DNA of 64,000 bases from Pseudoalteromonas sp. T1lg48 (GCF_002964785.1 NZ_PQCC01000004.1:558001-622000), one strand, 5' to 3'; shown: positions 1 to 9,297, numbered from the stretch's first letter. Notes: generated by a model not told the origin, from the sequence alone. Translations and numbers: made by a program.

Positions 1-1
1 A

Positions 2-889
2 AATGAGCTTGATTTAGCCTCGGGTTTAACCAGCAGCAGCACCGTATTGGATGCCAGTCAGTATCAGGGCGCCCTGGTGTACGATGCGACCCGTAGCCTG
101 GATAACATCGACCTATTGCTTGGTGCCCGCCTCGATTACAGTAAAACCAAGGCACAACAAGGGAGCCGCAACGACACCAATGTCAGTGGCTTTGCCGGTA
201 TTAGCTGGGCACTCACGCCCGAATTAGCGGCGAAGTTTATCACCAGTACGGCCTTTCGCCAGCCGGCGCTGACGGAAAGCTACTTTTTTGGTGAAACCCC
301 CCGCGGCCGCGTGGAAGGCAATCTCGAGCTCGAGCCGGAGCAAAGCCTGGGCTTTGAAGCCAAGCTCTCCTACCAGAAATCGGATTTTAATTGGAGCGTC
401 AGCGCCTTTTCCCAGCATATTGACGACTACATCGAACGCATCGATATCGATGCCGATACACGTCGCTATATCAATGTGGGCTCCGGGAAAATTAAAGGAC
501 TGGCATACAAGGCGGCATTTCAGGTAACCGACAACTTCTCCCTCGGCCTCGGTGGTCAGTGGCTTAACGGCGAGGATGAACAGGGGCGCCCCCTTGCCGA
601 CATTGGCGCCGGCGAACATAAACTCACTTCGACCTACCAGGGCGACCGTTGGCAATGGGATCTGGGTGCAACATTACGCAGTGCCAAGGACGAGGTGGGG
701 CCCTCCGAGTTACCCCTGCCCAGCCATACCTTGCTTTCGACCAAGCTGACCTATCAGCTCAATGAACGAACCAAGGTACGACTGTGGCTCGACAATGCCG
801 GTGATCGCCTCTATCGCGTCAGCGCCGATAACAGTGCACCCTACGCGCCGGGGCGAAACGTGGGCATTGCCATCAGCTACCAGTTTTAA
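2..889 (+). CDS. TonB-dependent receptor, C-terminal part (5' truncated by window edge)
   Basis: The reading frame is open from base 2, so the gene begins outside the window and only about 295 C-terminal residues are present. The sequence alternates amphipathic strands and loops typical of the 22-strand barrel of TonB-dependent outer-membrane receptors. Recognisable are the late-barrel stretch FRQPALTESYFFGETP, an E-P-E-x-S strand (LELEPEQSLGFEAKLSY) and the terminal GIAISYQF with the C-terminal phenylalanine used by the BAM machinery. Such receptors import siderophores, cobalamin or sugars with TonB energy, but the plug and substrate-determining N-terminus are missing, so the ligand cannot be named. 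It converges with the LamG gene; a hairpin lies right after the stop. Confidence 0.88.
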   Translation, partial: NELDLASGLTSSSTVLDASQYQGALVYDATRSLDNIDLLLGARLDYSKTKAQQGSRNDTNVSGFAGISWALTPELAAKFITSTAFRQPALTESYFFGETPRGRVEGNLELEPEQSLGFEAKLSYQKSDFNWSVSAFSQHIDDYIERIDIDADTRRYINVGSGKIKGLAYKAAFQVTDNFSLGLGGQWLNGEDEQGRPLADIGAGEHKLTSTYQGDRWQWDLGATLRSAKDEVGPSELPLPSHTLLSTKLTYQLNERTKVRLWLDNAGDRLYRVSADNSAPYAPGRNVGIAISYQF

Positions 890-900
890 GCGCTATTGAA

Positions 901-930
901 GCAGTTGGGTGCTAGTTTTCTCCCAACTGC
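901..930 (+). terminator. Hairpin after the receptor gene
   Basis: Perfect 9-bp stem GCAGTTGGG/CCCAACTGC with a 12-base T-rich loop, 12 bases after the receptor stop. It overlaps the last codons of the convergent LamG gene, so it may act for the plus strand only. There is no long T run after the stem. Confidence 0.5.
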
Positions 931-1769
931 TGCGCCGCCAATTTATCTTTATTAAACAATGCGTTGACTTCTTTATCCGTTAAAATTAATTCCGACATAA
1001 AAAAGTCGTCGATAACGCCAGCAAAGGCATGCTTGCCTTGGGTGGCATGTTGCTTGGGGATCCCCCCTAAAAACACATCATTGACGATAGAGCTAACGCT
1101 AATGTTGGCGTCTTGGGCGGCATCAAGCTCACCGTTAATAAACAGCCGCGCTTGTTTACCATTATGCACCACAGCGACGTGCGTCCACTGGCCGTTTACC
1201 AGGCGAGTGTTACTTTTAACCACTGATTTTGGCTGGTATCCGGAGCTTGAGTAGATCAGTAACTCTACGCGTTTGTCTACCACTCTCAGCTTGTTACTTT
1301 GTACATCGCCATACCAGCCACCATACAAGGGATAAATTTGCTTGTCTTCCAGGGCCAGGGGCTTGAGCCACATGGCGATACTGATGCCACCATTTTCAAA
1401 GGTCACCTCACGCCAACGCGTAGTCGACAGCGGCTTACCGATTTTACAGCAGATATCCACACCCATATGGGCGTCCTGATGCACCGAGAAGTCTAGACCC
1501 TTGCCGGTTTTCCCGGCACTGCGCACGGCGCCGTGCAAGGTCCCTGGCCAAAAGCTGGCAAAGTCATCCAGTACTTGGTCGCCCTCGCCCTCAAAGGAAT
1601 AATAGCTGGAGTGACCGTGTAAATTGACCTGCAATACCTTGGATAATTCGTCTTCAACCTGTGTTTGTTCAACTCGCTGCAGCTGGGAAAACGCCAAGGC
1701 GGCTATGATGATAAAAATGGCGCACAGCAGCAGGGTCACTCGCAGCGCAAAGCTCATTTTAAACGTCAT
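912..1769 (-). CDS. Membrane-anchored LamG/concanavalin A-like lectin-fold protein
   Basis: About 285 aa. One N-terminal membrane segment (FALRVTLLLCAIFIIIAALA) is followed by an extracytoplasmic domain of the Laminin_G_3/LamG jellyroll type. Typical signatures are the Y-S-F-E-G strand, G-x-S-I-A-M-W-L-K, NGQWTHVAVVHNGK, L-F-I-N-G-E-L and the closing G-V-I-D-D-F. I start it at the internal ATG at 1769 (MTFKMSF), which overlaps the end of the sensor-kinase gene by 11 bp; an upstream start at 1787 is possible. The overlap implies translational coupling with the kinase, so it may be an accessory ligand-binding or surface-sensing subunit. LamG domains bind sugars or proteins; no catalytic residues are visible. 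The partner role is inference. Confidence 0.75.
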   Translation of the reverse strand: MTFKMSFALRVTLLLCAIFIIIAALAFSQLQRVEQTQVEDELSKVLQVNLHGHSSYYSFEGEGDQVLDDFASFWPGTLHGAVRSAGKTGKGLDFSVHQDAHMGVDICCKIGKPLSTTRWREVTFENGGISIAMWLKPLALEDKQIYPLYGGWYGDVQSNKLRVVDKRVELLIYSSSGYQPKSVVKSNTRLVNGQWTHVAVVHNGKQARLFINGELDAAQDANISVSSIVNDVFLGGIPKQHATQGKHAFAGVIDDFFMSELILTDKEVNALFNKDKLAAQQLGEN

Positions 1770-3216
1770 AAGCCACCTCCTCGCCAACGGCAGGTAAGGT
1801 CAAAGTAAAGTCGCATCCGCCCTGAGCATTGGCCTGATACTTCAAGGTACCATTGTGCGCCTTGGCAATCGCTAGGCTGATTGACAGCCCCACGCCCATG
1901 CCTTGCTTCTTACTGGTATAAAAGGGCTCAAAAAGATGCTCGACGGCCTCGCCGCTCACCCCCACCCCTTCGTCGTGAATGCACAACTCCACCTCATTAT
2001 TCTCGCTGTTAAGGCAGGTAGAAATAACCACTTGAGCGCCCGGGTGACTGGCCTCAATGGCGTTTTTAATCAAGTTAATGCTCACCTGCTGCAACTGTAC
2101 CGGATCGCCCTCGACATACAAGGGCGACGGATTGAGTTCGAGCACCAAACTCACCTGGTTACTGTTGGCCGTGGTCTCCACCATGTCGCTCACCTCGCGA
2201 AGCATGGTATTTGCATCCAGCCGCTGCATATCCATGGCCCGCAATTTCACAAAGTTGCGGATCCGTTGCAGCACCTTGCCACTGCGCAGCGCCTGCTCGG
2301 AAATTTTCTTTAGGGTCGTCGCTAACCATTGCTGCAGCTCGGCCTGCTGCTCGGGACGGGCGTTGTCGATACGGCGGGTGGCACTTTGGGCATAACTGGC
2401 AATGGCGGTTAGAGGCTGATTGATTTCATGGGTGATGGTGCTGACCATCTCGCCCATGCTGTTAAGCCTATCGAGGTGGGCGATTTGGTCGCGACTGGCC
2501 AAAAGTTTTTGCTCCGCTTCCAGGCGCTTTTTCAGCTCATCGCCAAGGCGTAATTGCATGCCATTAAGGGCTGTGACCACGGTTTGCAGCTCATCCGGAG
2601 AGCTTCGCTCCTTTTCCGTCCTGTCCAGCACCAAGGGTGGTATAGGCTTATCAAAGGTCAGGTTTTGTGCAAAGTCACTTATTTTACCGAGATGACGGGT
2701 TACCAGGTATTGAAACAGATAGAGGATAAAACCGGCCACTAAGAAGGTTTTAATGCCATTACTGATAACAATAAAATACACCCGGTCCGTGAGGCGGCTA
2801 TATAACTCATCCAGACCCACCACGATTTGCAAAATCCCTAGGGGCGGCTCCTGCTCCCTGCCATGCTGATACAAGACAAAACGTTCATCGATAATTTCAT
2901 TGGACATCACCTCACCGGCACGCCATTTCACCCTGTCGGTGGTAACAATACTGATACGCTCGATCCCAGGCAGCTTAACCAGTCCATCAAGTTGCAGCTG
3001 GAGCAACTGTATATTGCGGTCTTGCACATTGAGGGCAATGCTTTCAAGCTGGCTGTCTTTGATTTGATGGATCTCGGCATTGATATCGCTTACACCCTTG
3101 GTGTATTCCAAGTACAGTTGCAATGCCGACGATATTAGAGTGATCGCCGAGCTAAACAGGATGATATAGAGGATCAGCCGCCTGACCGTTCTATGCTGGG
3201 AAGAAAAGGTACGCAT
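1759..3216 (-). CDS. Membrane sensor histidine kinase (FixL/DctB-like HisKA type)
   Basis: About 485 aa. Order: TM1 (LILYIILFSSAITLISSAL), a roughly 120-residue periplasmic sensor segment, TM2 (GIKTFLVAGFILYLFQYL), a linker/coiled coil, the H-box GEMVSTITHEINQPLTAIAS (phospho-His in THEINQP), N-box INLIKNAIEAS, G1 HDEGVGVSG and G2 GMGVGLSIS. The HEINQPL form is typical of kinases that partner FixJ/TtrR-like regulators. The only such regulator here is at 14234-14848, on the same strand beyond the two giant genes. I chose the ATG at 3216 because GAGG lies 9 bases upstream; a TTG at 3258 would add 14 residues. It sits at the end of the giant-protein block and overlaps the LamG gene. The signal sensed is unknown. 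Confidence 0.9.
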   Translation of the reverse strand: MRTFSSQHRTVRRLILYIILFSSAITLISSALQLYLEYTKGVSDINAEIHQIKDSQLESIALNVQDRNIQLLQLQLDGLVKLPGIERISIVTTDRVKWRAGEVMSNEIIDERFVLYQHGREQEPPLGILQIVVGLDELYSRLTDRVYFIVISNGIKTFLVAGFILYLFQYLVTRHLGKISDFAQNLTFDKPIPPLVLDRTEKERSSPDELQTVVTALNGMQLRLGDELKKRLEAEQKLLASRDQIAHLDRLNSMGEMVSTITHEINQPLTAIASYAQSATRRIDNARPEQQAELQQWLATTLKKISEQALRSGKVLQRIRNFVKLRAMDMQRLDANTMLREVSDMVETTANSNQVSLVLELNPSPLYVEGDPVQLQQVSINLIKNAIEASHPGAQVVISTCLNSENNEVELCIHDEGVGVSGEAVEHLFEPFYTSKKQGMGVGLSISLAIAKAHNGTLKYQANAQGGCDFTLTLPAVGEEVAYDV

Positions 3217-3324
3217 GGTATGGGTCCTCAACTGACTACCCCCCTTAGCCTTCGCCAAGGCGGTGTATTACTCTCTTTACCATACCTTAAATGGCGCAAA
3301 CAGCCACTATAAACACAGCGACAA

Positions 3325-3807
3325 TTAATTGTTTCCTTTATCCTTTTGGTCCTTTTTCTGCTTGCTGATGGCGTTTTCTACCGGCAGGCGGCCAATGGGC
3401 ATCACCTTAACGGGCTTGGCGTTCGCGCACTCTTGCTGACGCTCCTCGGCGCTGATATCACGTAGCGATTTTGATTCGCCCTTGGCCGCATTCGTAGCTA
3501 CTTTAGCCTTGGCAGGCTGTGTTTGGTTCGGCTTTTGTTGCTCAGTCATAGGCGTTTTCTGTTCATTGAGTTTGCGCTCCACGGGCAATTGATGCAAAGG
3601 GATCACCCTGGTTTCGCCCTCACACTCCGGTTTAGAAGCCGCTTGTTCAGGCTGTGCTTCCTTTTCAGGTTTGACATTGGTTGTCACCTTAGGAGGCTTG
3701 CTTTGGTTGGTGTCAACTTCGCCGTTATGGGCAAAAACGGGTGCGCTTACATTGAGGATCATGAACGCAGTCAGGCCAATTAATAGTCCGGGCTTAAAGG
3801 TTTTCAT
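3325..3807 (-). CDS. Small secreted protein with two Cys/LPVE repeats
   Basis: 160 aa, family not recognised. A signal peptide (LIGLTAFMILNVSAPVFAHN) precedes a lysine/glutamine/proline-rich, probably disordered chain. Two copies of one motif are visible: a cysteine, then (K/R)-V-(I/M)-P-(L/I)-x-(Q/R)-L-P-V-E, then x4-QK. They read RVIPLHQLPVERKLNEQK and KVMPIGRLPVENAISKQK, about 70 residues apart, each with one cysteine. The gene follows the second giant gene after a 56-bp gap holding a strong hairpin, just as the coiled-coil protein at 8676-9278 follows the first giant gene. A periplasmic or surface accessory to the giant protein is plausible but is inference from context. Confidence 0.72.
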   Translation of the reverse strand: MKTFKPGLLIGLTAFMILNVSAPVFAHNGEVDTNQSKPPKVTTNVKPEKEAQPEQAASKPECEGETRVIPLHQLPVERKLNEQKTPMTEQQKPNQTQPAKAKVATNAAKGESKSLRDISAEERQQECANAKPVKVMPIGRLPVENAISKQKKDQKDKGNN

Positions 3808-3829
3808 AATAACTGTCTCCTAAAGCAAA

Positions 3830-3854
3830 TAAGGCGCCGAAACTCGGCGCCTTA
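3830..3854 (-). terminator. Intercistronic hairpin after the second giant gene
   Basis: Perfect 11-bp stem TAAGGCGCCGA/TCGGCGCCTTA with loop AAC, between the giant gene stop and the small secreted protein. It lacks a T run, so it may be a partial terminator or an mRNA 3' stabiliser that sets a high giant-to-small ratio. Confidence 0.6.
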
Positions 3855-3863
3855 GGGTTAGTT

Positions 3864-6800
3864 TTACGCTTTTCTGCGAACCAGAGTTAACGCTGCTAGC
3901 ATGAACAGTAGGTGGAACAGTGAACCACTGCTGCCCTTCTGCTTGTCGTTATCGGTTATTTTGACCGTGGTAACCACCTCGGCGTTCAATAACGTCTCAT
4001 CGTCGGCACTGAGCAGGATATTAAACGACTCCATGGTTTCGACCTCGGCGTCATCCACCAGCTTAACGGTGAAGGACTTCGCCTCCCCATCTTGGTCATC
4101 CCAGTACAGCATGCCTGACGCAGGTTGATAATCCGCCAGCGCTTTAGCTGTGCCATCAAGACTTTGATAGTTCAGTGCCACGGCGCCATCGCTGCCGCCG
4201 GTACGTTGTACCGTCACCACGACTTGATTGTCACCTTCATTAACTTCATAGGCGCTCACCGCAAAGCCAAACTCGCCCAACACGGGTTCGTTGACATTCA
4301 GGGTTACGGCAATTTCGTGGGCCGCGTATGCGGTATCGTCTTGCAGTAACAAGGTGGTCTGGTAGACACCCGGAGCCAAGGCGGCCGCGTCGGCACCCAA
4401 GGTCAGGGCCTGTTGCTCGCCGACATTTAACACTCCACCATCTTCGGAGTAGGTGAACCAGCTTGCTTGCGGCTGTGCACACACCTGTTGCTGCCCCGAG
4501 GCAAGGCTAAAGGTGCGCGACATTACCAGGTCCATGGCATGCAAGGTGCCATCACAATCGAGGTCTAGACCCGCTTGCGAAAAGCTATTCATGCCGTCTA
4601 CACGCGTTGCCCCAACCAGGCTTAGTTCGTTGTGCAAGTCAACAACATACAGATCTAAGATCTGATCGGCCTTGTCACTGCCTACCCCATTCTCGCCATT
4701 GGCGCTGACATACAGATGACCAACATTCGGGTTGTAGGCCAAACCAAAGGCAGGTAGACCAAGATCGTATTCGGCGCTGACGCTGCCATCGAAGTTCACG
4801 CGATACAATTTCTGTGCATTGTAGCTACTGACCAGTAACTGATCGGCATGCGGATCATAGGCCAAGCCGCCAACCCCGTTACCGTCCAGGTCTGGACACA
4901 CGCGCTTGCCCGTCAACTGCATGGCGTTAAGGTCAAGCTCATGGATACAGTTTGCATCACTGAAAATGGCCTGCCAAGCGGTGTTGGTGCGGGTGTTGAA
5001 CGCAAGATCCGCAACCAGATCATCGCCTGCCGCTAGCGGATTCAGGTCGATTACATCGCCGGTTTTCTGGCCCTGTTCGTCTAAACGATAGAGCTTGTTA
5101 TCACCGCCGAAGGCTTTGGCACTGTTAACCCAAACGCTGTTGGTCACCTTATCAACCACCATGCCATATGGGCGGGCAATGTTCAAAGCCTGTGCTTCCT
5201 GGTTATCGCCCAGGCTTGCCTCACTCGGGTTATCACCACTGGGTGGTGCGACTTCAGCAACCTTGTAGTTAAGCCCATAACTGCCTTCGTTGGCCAAGGT
5301 GATATCGCTGGCAACTTTGCGTCCGGCAACCACATCCAGTTCGAGCTTCTGCGCCGAGCTGGTTAGCAGACCGGCATTAAGGGCAACATTAAGCTCGCTG
5401 ACCTGATCGTTAGCAATGCTTACGCTTTGCTCGGCCTGCGCATAGCCGCTAAGAGCGATGCTCATGCTCTGCTCACCGGCGGCATTAAACTGACGATAGA
5501 AGCCATCCTGAGCGGTTAATGTAACCTTACCCTGCTGGTTTTGTACCTGAGCTTGCGCTAACGGGGCCTGGGTGTTGGCATCGGTGATCATCCCTGCCAG
5601 CAAGCCACCCTCAGCAAAGCCACAGCCTAAACCGAACTCAACATTATCGATTTGCACATACCAGTCATAGGCATTATCAACACTCAGGGTGTAATAACGC
5701 CATCTTAGTCTGAAACTCTCAGCGCCATCTAGGTAAGTGCCCAAGTCAACAACGACCTTGCCGATGCTGTCTGTGATCAGATTATGAATGTTCAGCCATT
5801 GACCACCGTCAACGCTGATATCAAAATCGAACACCGACTGGGCATACGCCTTAAAGGCCTGCTCATAACTCACGGTTTCAAAGCCTTGCAACGAAGCAAC
5901 AGAGATAACAGGAGTGATCAACTCGGTATCGTAAAGGTTACGACCGCCGCGGTCGCTGTCCGCCGCCGCCGACATACCGCTGCCAGCGGTTAAGTTAGGA
6001 CGACTCCATTGCTCACTGGTTTTCCACACCACGCCAGTACCGGCATTATCGACAACGGTCCAATCCGTAGGTGGGAAGTTCACATCTTCAAATTCGACCA
6101 CAGAGGAGGTGCTGCTATCGGCCTTATTGTAACCGGGAGCAACACACACATCCTTGTTCACCTGCAAGGCAATGTTACCTAGCTCGGTATCGCCATTGGC
6201 CTGAGTCGCCACATTTTGAGGATTATAACTGACGGACGAGGCCATCAGGTTTACCGGCCATCCGGCGTAACCATCCAGGGTAAATTCACCACTGATGGGG
6301 TCGGTGTTGATCACCGTATAAGGCACCAACTCGCCGCTTAGCTGCAAGCTTGCTGGTAATCCCCAACCGTGACCTGAACCATCAACCACCTTACCGCTAA
6401 TGGTTGCCTTAGGTAGGGAAACCAAAGACGCGTCCTTAGTTAACTCACCTTCGCTGGCCACCTGCACCGAACCCAAGTCGGTCATCGGGTGACCATAGGC
6501 ACGTGCCTTAAATTCATAGCTGCCCAGAGGTAAAGACAGTGTATAGACGCCTTGTGCATCGGCTATGGTGCTGTAGTCGCCAAAACGTACTTCGGCACCG
6601 GCCAGCGCAGCATTTGTTTCGCTGTCACGTACAACCCCAGTGACCACACCTTGCGGCTCGGCCTGACATTGATCGAGCTGGAATTTCGCGATGCGTGTTC
6701 CCCAAAGGGTTTCGAAGTCGGTGTCAGCACCGTACTCACTGGAAAACCAGAAGGTGCAGTCATCACTTGGGTCGATGGTCATTTGCGCACGCTCGCCCCA

Positions 6801-8372
6801 GCTGCCGTCGAACGAGTTCACCTGAGGTGCTAAACCTTCGGTGACGCTGCCTTCGCCATAGCCAAGTTGGCCAAGAGGATCACTGGCTAAACGGCCACTG
6901 TAACGCATCGCCGGCAACATATCGGCACTGGAAACGCTATAGCCCAAAGCGATGTTGCCCACCGCATCCATGGCCATAGTGCCTAGCCAACGGCTGGCGG
7001 CATCGGGCGCATAGGTGCCTTGCTGATGAATCGTGGCTTCACTACCTGGGTTACGCACTTCATACCAGCGCACACCAAAATGCTTATCACCGGTTGCCAC
7101 CGTGTGGTTTACCACCAGGCTGTCATGATCGCCAAAGTTGCGGTAAGCCAAGCGGTACATCAGCGCTTGCTGATGAGCGTCTAGGGCGTTATAGCTGTCG
7201 CCACCCCAGGAGTCCTGAGCAACACAGGTTTTACCACAGCTTTGATCGATATCGAAAGGCTCGGTGGCCAAGGTCGCTAACAAGGCAAAGTTACTTTGCT
7301 CCGGGTTTTGCCAATCGGCCTCTAAGCCCCACAGCTGCAATGCGTCCGCGGCAACGCCATGAACCTGATCATCGAGCATTTGCATAAAGTAGTTAGGCGA
7401 GCCTGCCTGTGGTGCGCGCATGCCATCCATATCCGCCGGTAAGGCGTTGTGCATATCGGCTTGGTCGAAATACAAGGTTTGTGCCGCTAGACCATGGAGC
7501 ATTTTTTCACGCTCAAAGGCCACAACCGCCATCCCTTGCTTAGACTTGTCGACAGGAGAATATTGTGGCGCGGCCATATAATAGCCATCGCCCCAGACAC
7601 CGAATTGCGCCTTGTCATACCATTTCGAGTCGGTGGCAATAAAATCGTAAAGATGCCACTCGCCGGTGGGATCGCCACTTTTCGACACCGCCACACATTG
7701 GTGCATCTTGGCGCCGTCAAACGCAGTTTGGCTTAGTAACCAGCGATCCGCTAAAACGTCATACAGGACCGCGCCATCGCGGTCTTGTTGCGCTGTCCAG
7801 CCGACAATAGCCGGTGGCTTGGCATCCGGATCGGCACACACGCCACCAAGCTCCTGCCAAAGCTGTGTAGTTGGCGTACGCCCTTGAACTAATTGGCCGT
7901 TCTTATCCCATACCGCATAGGACATGTTGACCACTTGCACTACGTGGTTGCCGCCCACATCTAAACTGGTGTCCGGTACGGCGGCATCGCCCCAATCGGC
8001 GCCCTGGCCATCCAGGTTAAGACTGGGTTCTGAGATGGCTCGCTCACCCAGCGTCGTTTGTACCAGGGGATCGGTAAATCCATCTAAAGCCATTGAAACC
8101 AGGCTTTGTTGTTGTGCGTTATACAATTCGAGCTGATCCTCGAACTGGCCTGTTACTGACTTTGAAAGCGGCGCCTTACCCGCGGTGGCCAAGGTTGGGC
8201 TCACCGGTTTTAACGCCATGGCTGCATTGCTAGTACTCTGGCTTGTTACATTCTTGACTGACTCACCAACCACTGGAGCCTGCGGCATCTCGGCAAAGGC
8301 ATGATTACTGCCTATTAGCCCGAGCAAGCCAATAAGCACGCAGCTTTGCAATTTTGACTTGTTGAAGTTCAT
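3864..8372 (-). CDS. Giant secreted multidomain GlyGly-CTERM protein (paralogue 2)
   Basis: About 1502 aa. Signal peptide (SCVLIGLLGLIGSNHAFA); an N-terminal region to about residue 600 that looks like a beta-propeller (PDTSLDVGGNHVVQVVNMSY, GEWHLYDF, YRNFGDHDSLVVNHTV); a carboxypeptidase-regulatory-like domain; a choice-of-anchor J/cleaved-adhesin-like jellyroll (FPPTDWTVVDNAGTGVVWKT); a second regulatory-like domain; an NHL-like propeller (NKLYRLDEQGQKTGDVIDLN); a Calx-beta domain (YEVNEGDNQVVVTVQRTGGS); and a C-terminal GlyGly-CTERM tail (GSSGS, hydrophobic helix, RRKA). Such tails mark type II-secreted substrates of rhombosortase. It is collinear with the paralogue at 9337-13962. The start is the ATG with AGGAG upstream; the preceding TTG is not needed. 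No catalytic motif is seen; adhesion, matrix or polymer binding is inferred. Confidence 0.85.
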   Translation of the reverse strand: MNFNKSKLQSCVLIGLLGLIGSNHAFAEMPQAPVVGESVKNVTSQSTSNAAMALKPVSPTLATAGKAPLSKSVTGQFEDQLELYNAQQQSLVSMALDGFTDPLVQTTLGERAISEPSLNLDGQGADWGDAAVPDTSLDVGGNHVVQVVNMSYAVWDKNGQLVQGRTPTTQLWQELGGVCADPDAKPPAIVGWTAQQDRDGAVLYDVLADRWLLSQTAFDGAKMHQCVAVSKSGDPTGEWHLYDFIATDSKWYDKAQFGVWGDGYYMAAPQYSPVDKSKQGMAVVAFEREKMLHGLAAQTLYFDQADMHNALPADMDGMRAPQAGSPNYFMQMLDDQVHGVAADALQLWGLEADWQNPEQSNFALLATLATEPFDIDQSCGKTCVAQDSWGGDSYNALDAHQQALMYRLAYRNFGDHDSLVVNHTVATGDKHFGVRWYEVRNPGSEATIHQQGTYAPDAASRWLGTMAMDAVGNIALGYSVSSADMLPAMRYSGRLASDPLGQLGYGEGSVTEGLAPQVNSFDGSWGERAQMTIDPSDDCTFWFSSEYGADTDFETLWGTRIAKFQLDQCQAEPQGVVTGVVRDSETNAALAGAEVRFGDYSTIADAQGVYTLSLPLGSYEFKARAYGHPMTDLGSVQVASEGELTKDASLVSLPKATISGKVVDGSGHGWGLPASLQLSGELVPYTVINTDPISGEFTLDGYAGWPVNLMASSVSYNPQNVATQANGDTELGNIALQVNKDVCVAPGYNKADSSTSSVVEFEDVNFPPTDWTVVDNAGTGVVWKTSEQWSRPNLTAGSGMSAAADSDRGGRNLYDTELITPVISVASLQGFETVSYEQAFKAYAQSVFDFDISVDGGQWLNIHNLITDSIGKVVVDLGTYLDGAESFRLRWRYYTLSVDNAYDWYVQIDNVEFGLGCGFAEGGLLAGMITDANTQAPLAQAQVQNQQGKVTLTAQDGFYRQFNAAGEQSMSIALSGYAQAEQSVSIANDQVSELNVALNAGLLTSSAQKLELDVVAGRKVASDITLANEGSYGLNYKVAEVAPPSGDNPSEASLGDNQEAQALNIARPYGMVVDKVTNSVWVNSAKAFGGDNKLYRLDEQGQKTGDVIDLNPLAAGDDLVADLAFNTRTNTAWQAIFSDANCIHELDLNAMQLTGKRVCPDLDGNGVGGLAYDPHADQLLVSSYNAQKLYRVNFDGSVSAEYDLGLPAFGLAYNPNVGHLYVSANGENGVGSDKADQILDLYVVDLHNELSLVGATRVDGMNSFSQAGLDLDCDGTLHAMDLVMSRTFSLASGQQQVCAQPQASWFTYSEDGGVLNVGEQQALTLGADAAALAPGVYQTTLLLQDDTAYAAHEIAVTLNVNEPVLGEFGFAVSAYEVNEGDNQVVVTVQRTGGSDGAVALNYQSLDGTAKALADYQPASGMLYWDDQDGEAKSFTVKLVDDAEVETMESFNILLSADDETLLNAEVVTTVKITDNDKQKGSSGSLFHLLFMLAALTLVRRKA

Positions 8373-8480
8373 CAAAAGTCTCCTGTTATTTACTTTTATG
8401 ACTCACGTATTCGCACTGCCGGTAACCAAACTCGAAATTATGCGATCTAGATACGTGTAAATAGCCGTTACATTTGTGCC

Positions 8481-8490
8481 TTTTGTATAC
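8481..8490 (-). promoter_or_regulatory. Putative promoter core of giant gene 2
   Basis: Minus-strand GTATACAAAA, 109 bases before the start codon. The same ten bases occur 100 bases before the other giant gene, preceded in both by TGGC. TATACA would serve as a -10 box, with the shared palindrome 33-36 bases further upstream. Confidence 0.55.
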
Positions 8491-8522
8491 TCATGCCAAA
8501 GTACGAAACTATCGTCGGGCTG

Positions 8523-8542
8523 TAACTGACAATTATCAGTTA
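8523..8542 (-). promoter_or_regulatory. 20-bp palindromic operator, copy 2
   Basis: TAACTGACAATTATCAGTTA, an inverted repeat of TAACTGA/TCAGTTA about 150 bases before the start of the giant gene. The other giant gene has TAACTGACAAAAGTCAGTTA at nearly the same distance. Conserved sequence and position suggest a binding site for one regulator, most simply the FixJ-like protein encoded at 14234-14848. Confidence 0.65.
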
Positions 8543-8675
8543 ACAGGATGTTATTTTTGTTTACCGGCTGTTTTTAACTTAGGGGTATGAATTTGCGGGG
8601 GAAAATTCCGGGACAAATCAGCAATTGAAGAGCCCGGAGAACATGGAAAGAGGATGTTTGGCGCTCGGCCATCAA

Positions 8676-9278
8676 TTAACGATAGGCCTTTAAGGAAAGG
8701 GTCAAGGTGGTGTTGTCCTGAAGTTGCGCCGGCAATTGCGCCGCCAACAACAAGCCGCTGGACAAGGAAGCATGGATTTTTCGCTTTAACAGTGGCGAGG
8801 CCGACACCAACAACTTTTCGCTGCGACGTTCAAATTCATTCAGTTGCACCGTCAGATCCTGTAACTGCTTACGTAGAGCCAGGTAACTAGCCTGTAGGGA
8901 AGTATTCCCTCCTGCGGCGGCGGTGCCAAAGTTCGCCAGCAGCGCATTATTGGCATCGGCTAATTGGGTTAGCTGTGCACTTAAGTGGTCGACAAAATAA
9001 TAACTGCCTTTGTCGAAATCTAAGTCAAGTTGACCGCTTGGCTCCAGCACAGGGGATGTTTGCTGTGCATCACTCACCTGCAGCGCTAATTGCTGCACCT
9101 GAGCATTTAAATCTAAAAAGCGCGCAACCAGGCGCTCCTGCTCGCTATTAAAAGCGTGTAACTTATTGATCTTGCTTTTTTTCTCCTGTTTCATCGCTTG
9201 CCAACTTTGCGCCTCAACCGGTGCGGAAAGAGCGCCGGCAGCTAGGCAAAAAACACCGATAAGAAGTAATTTATTCAT
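8676..9278 (-). CDS. Small secreted coiled-coil protein
   Basis: 200 aa, family not recognised. A signal peptide (LLLIGVFCLAAGALSAPVEA) is followed by a mostly helical chain with heptad-like stretches (FNSEQERLVARFLDLNAQV, LQASYLALRKQLQDLTVQL, FERRSEKLLVSASPLLKRK), so a periplasmic coiled coil is likely. No enzyme motif and no cysteine in the mature protein. It lies 58 bp after the first giant gene, separated by an intercistronic hairpin, in the same position that the Cys/LPVE repeat protein holds after the second giant gene. It may assist secretion or surface assembly of the giant protein; that is inference from synteny alone. Confidence 0.7.
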   Translation of the reverse strand: MNKLLLIGVFCLAAGALSAPVEAQSWQAMKQEKKSKINKLHAFNSEQERLVARFLDLNAQVQQLALQVSDAQQTSPVLEPSGQLDLDFDKGSYYFVDHLSAQLTQLADANNALLANFGTAAAGGNTSLQASYLALRKQLQDLTVQLNEFERRSEKLLVSASPLLKRKIHASLSSGLLLAAQLPAQLQDNTTLTLSLKAYR

Positions 9279-9297
9279 GGTTAACTCCTAAGGGAAA

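Noticed and set aside
224-655. Long minus-strand frame inside the receptor gene
   Set aside because: Shadow of the plus-strand barrel gene; the chain has no family features.
8481-8500. Sigma-54 promoter (TTGGCA...) before giant gene 2
   Set aside because: The GC of the -12 element is missing at the right distance; TATACA as -10 fits better and is shared with giant gene 1.
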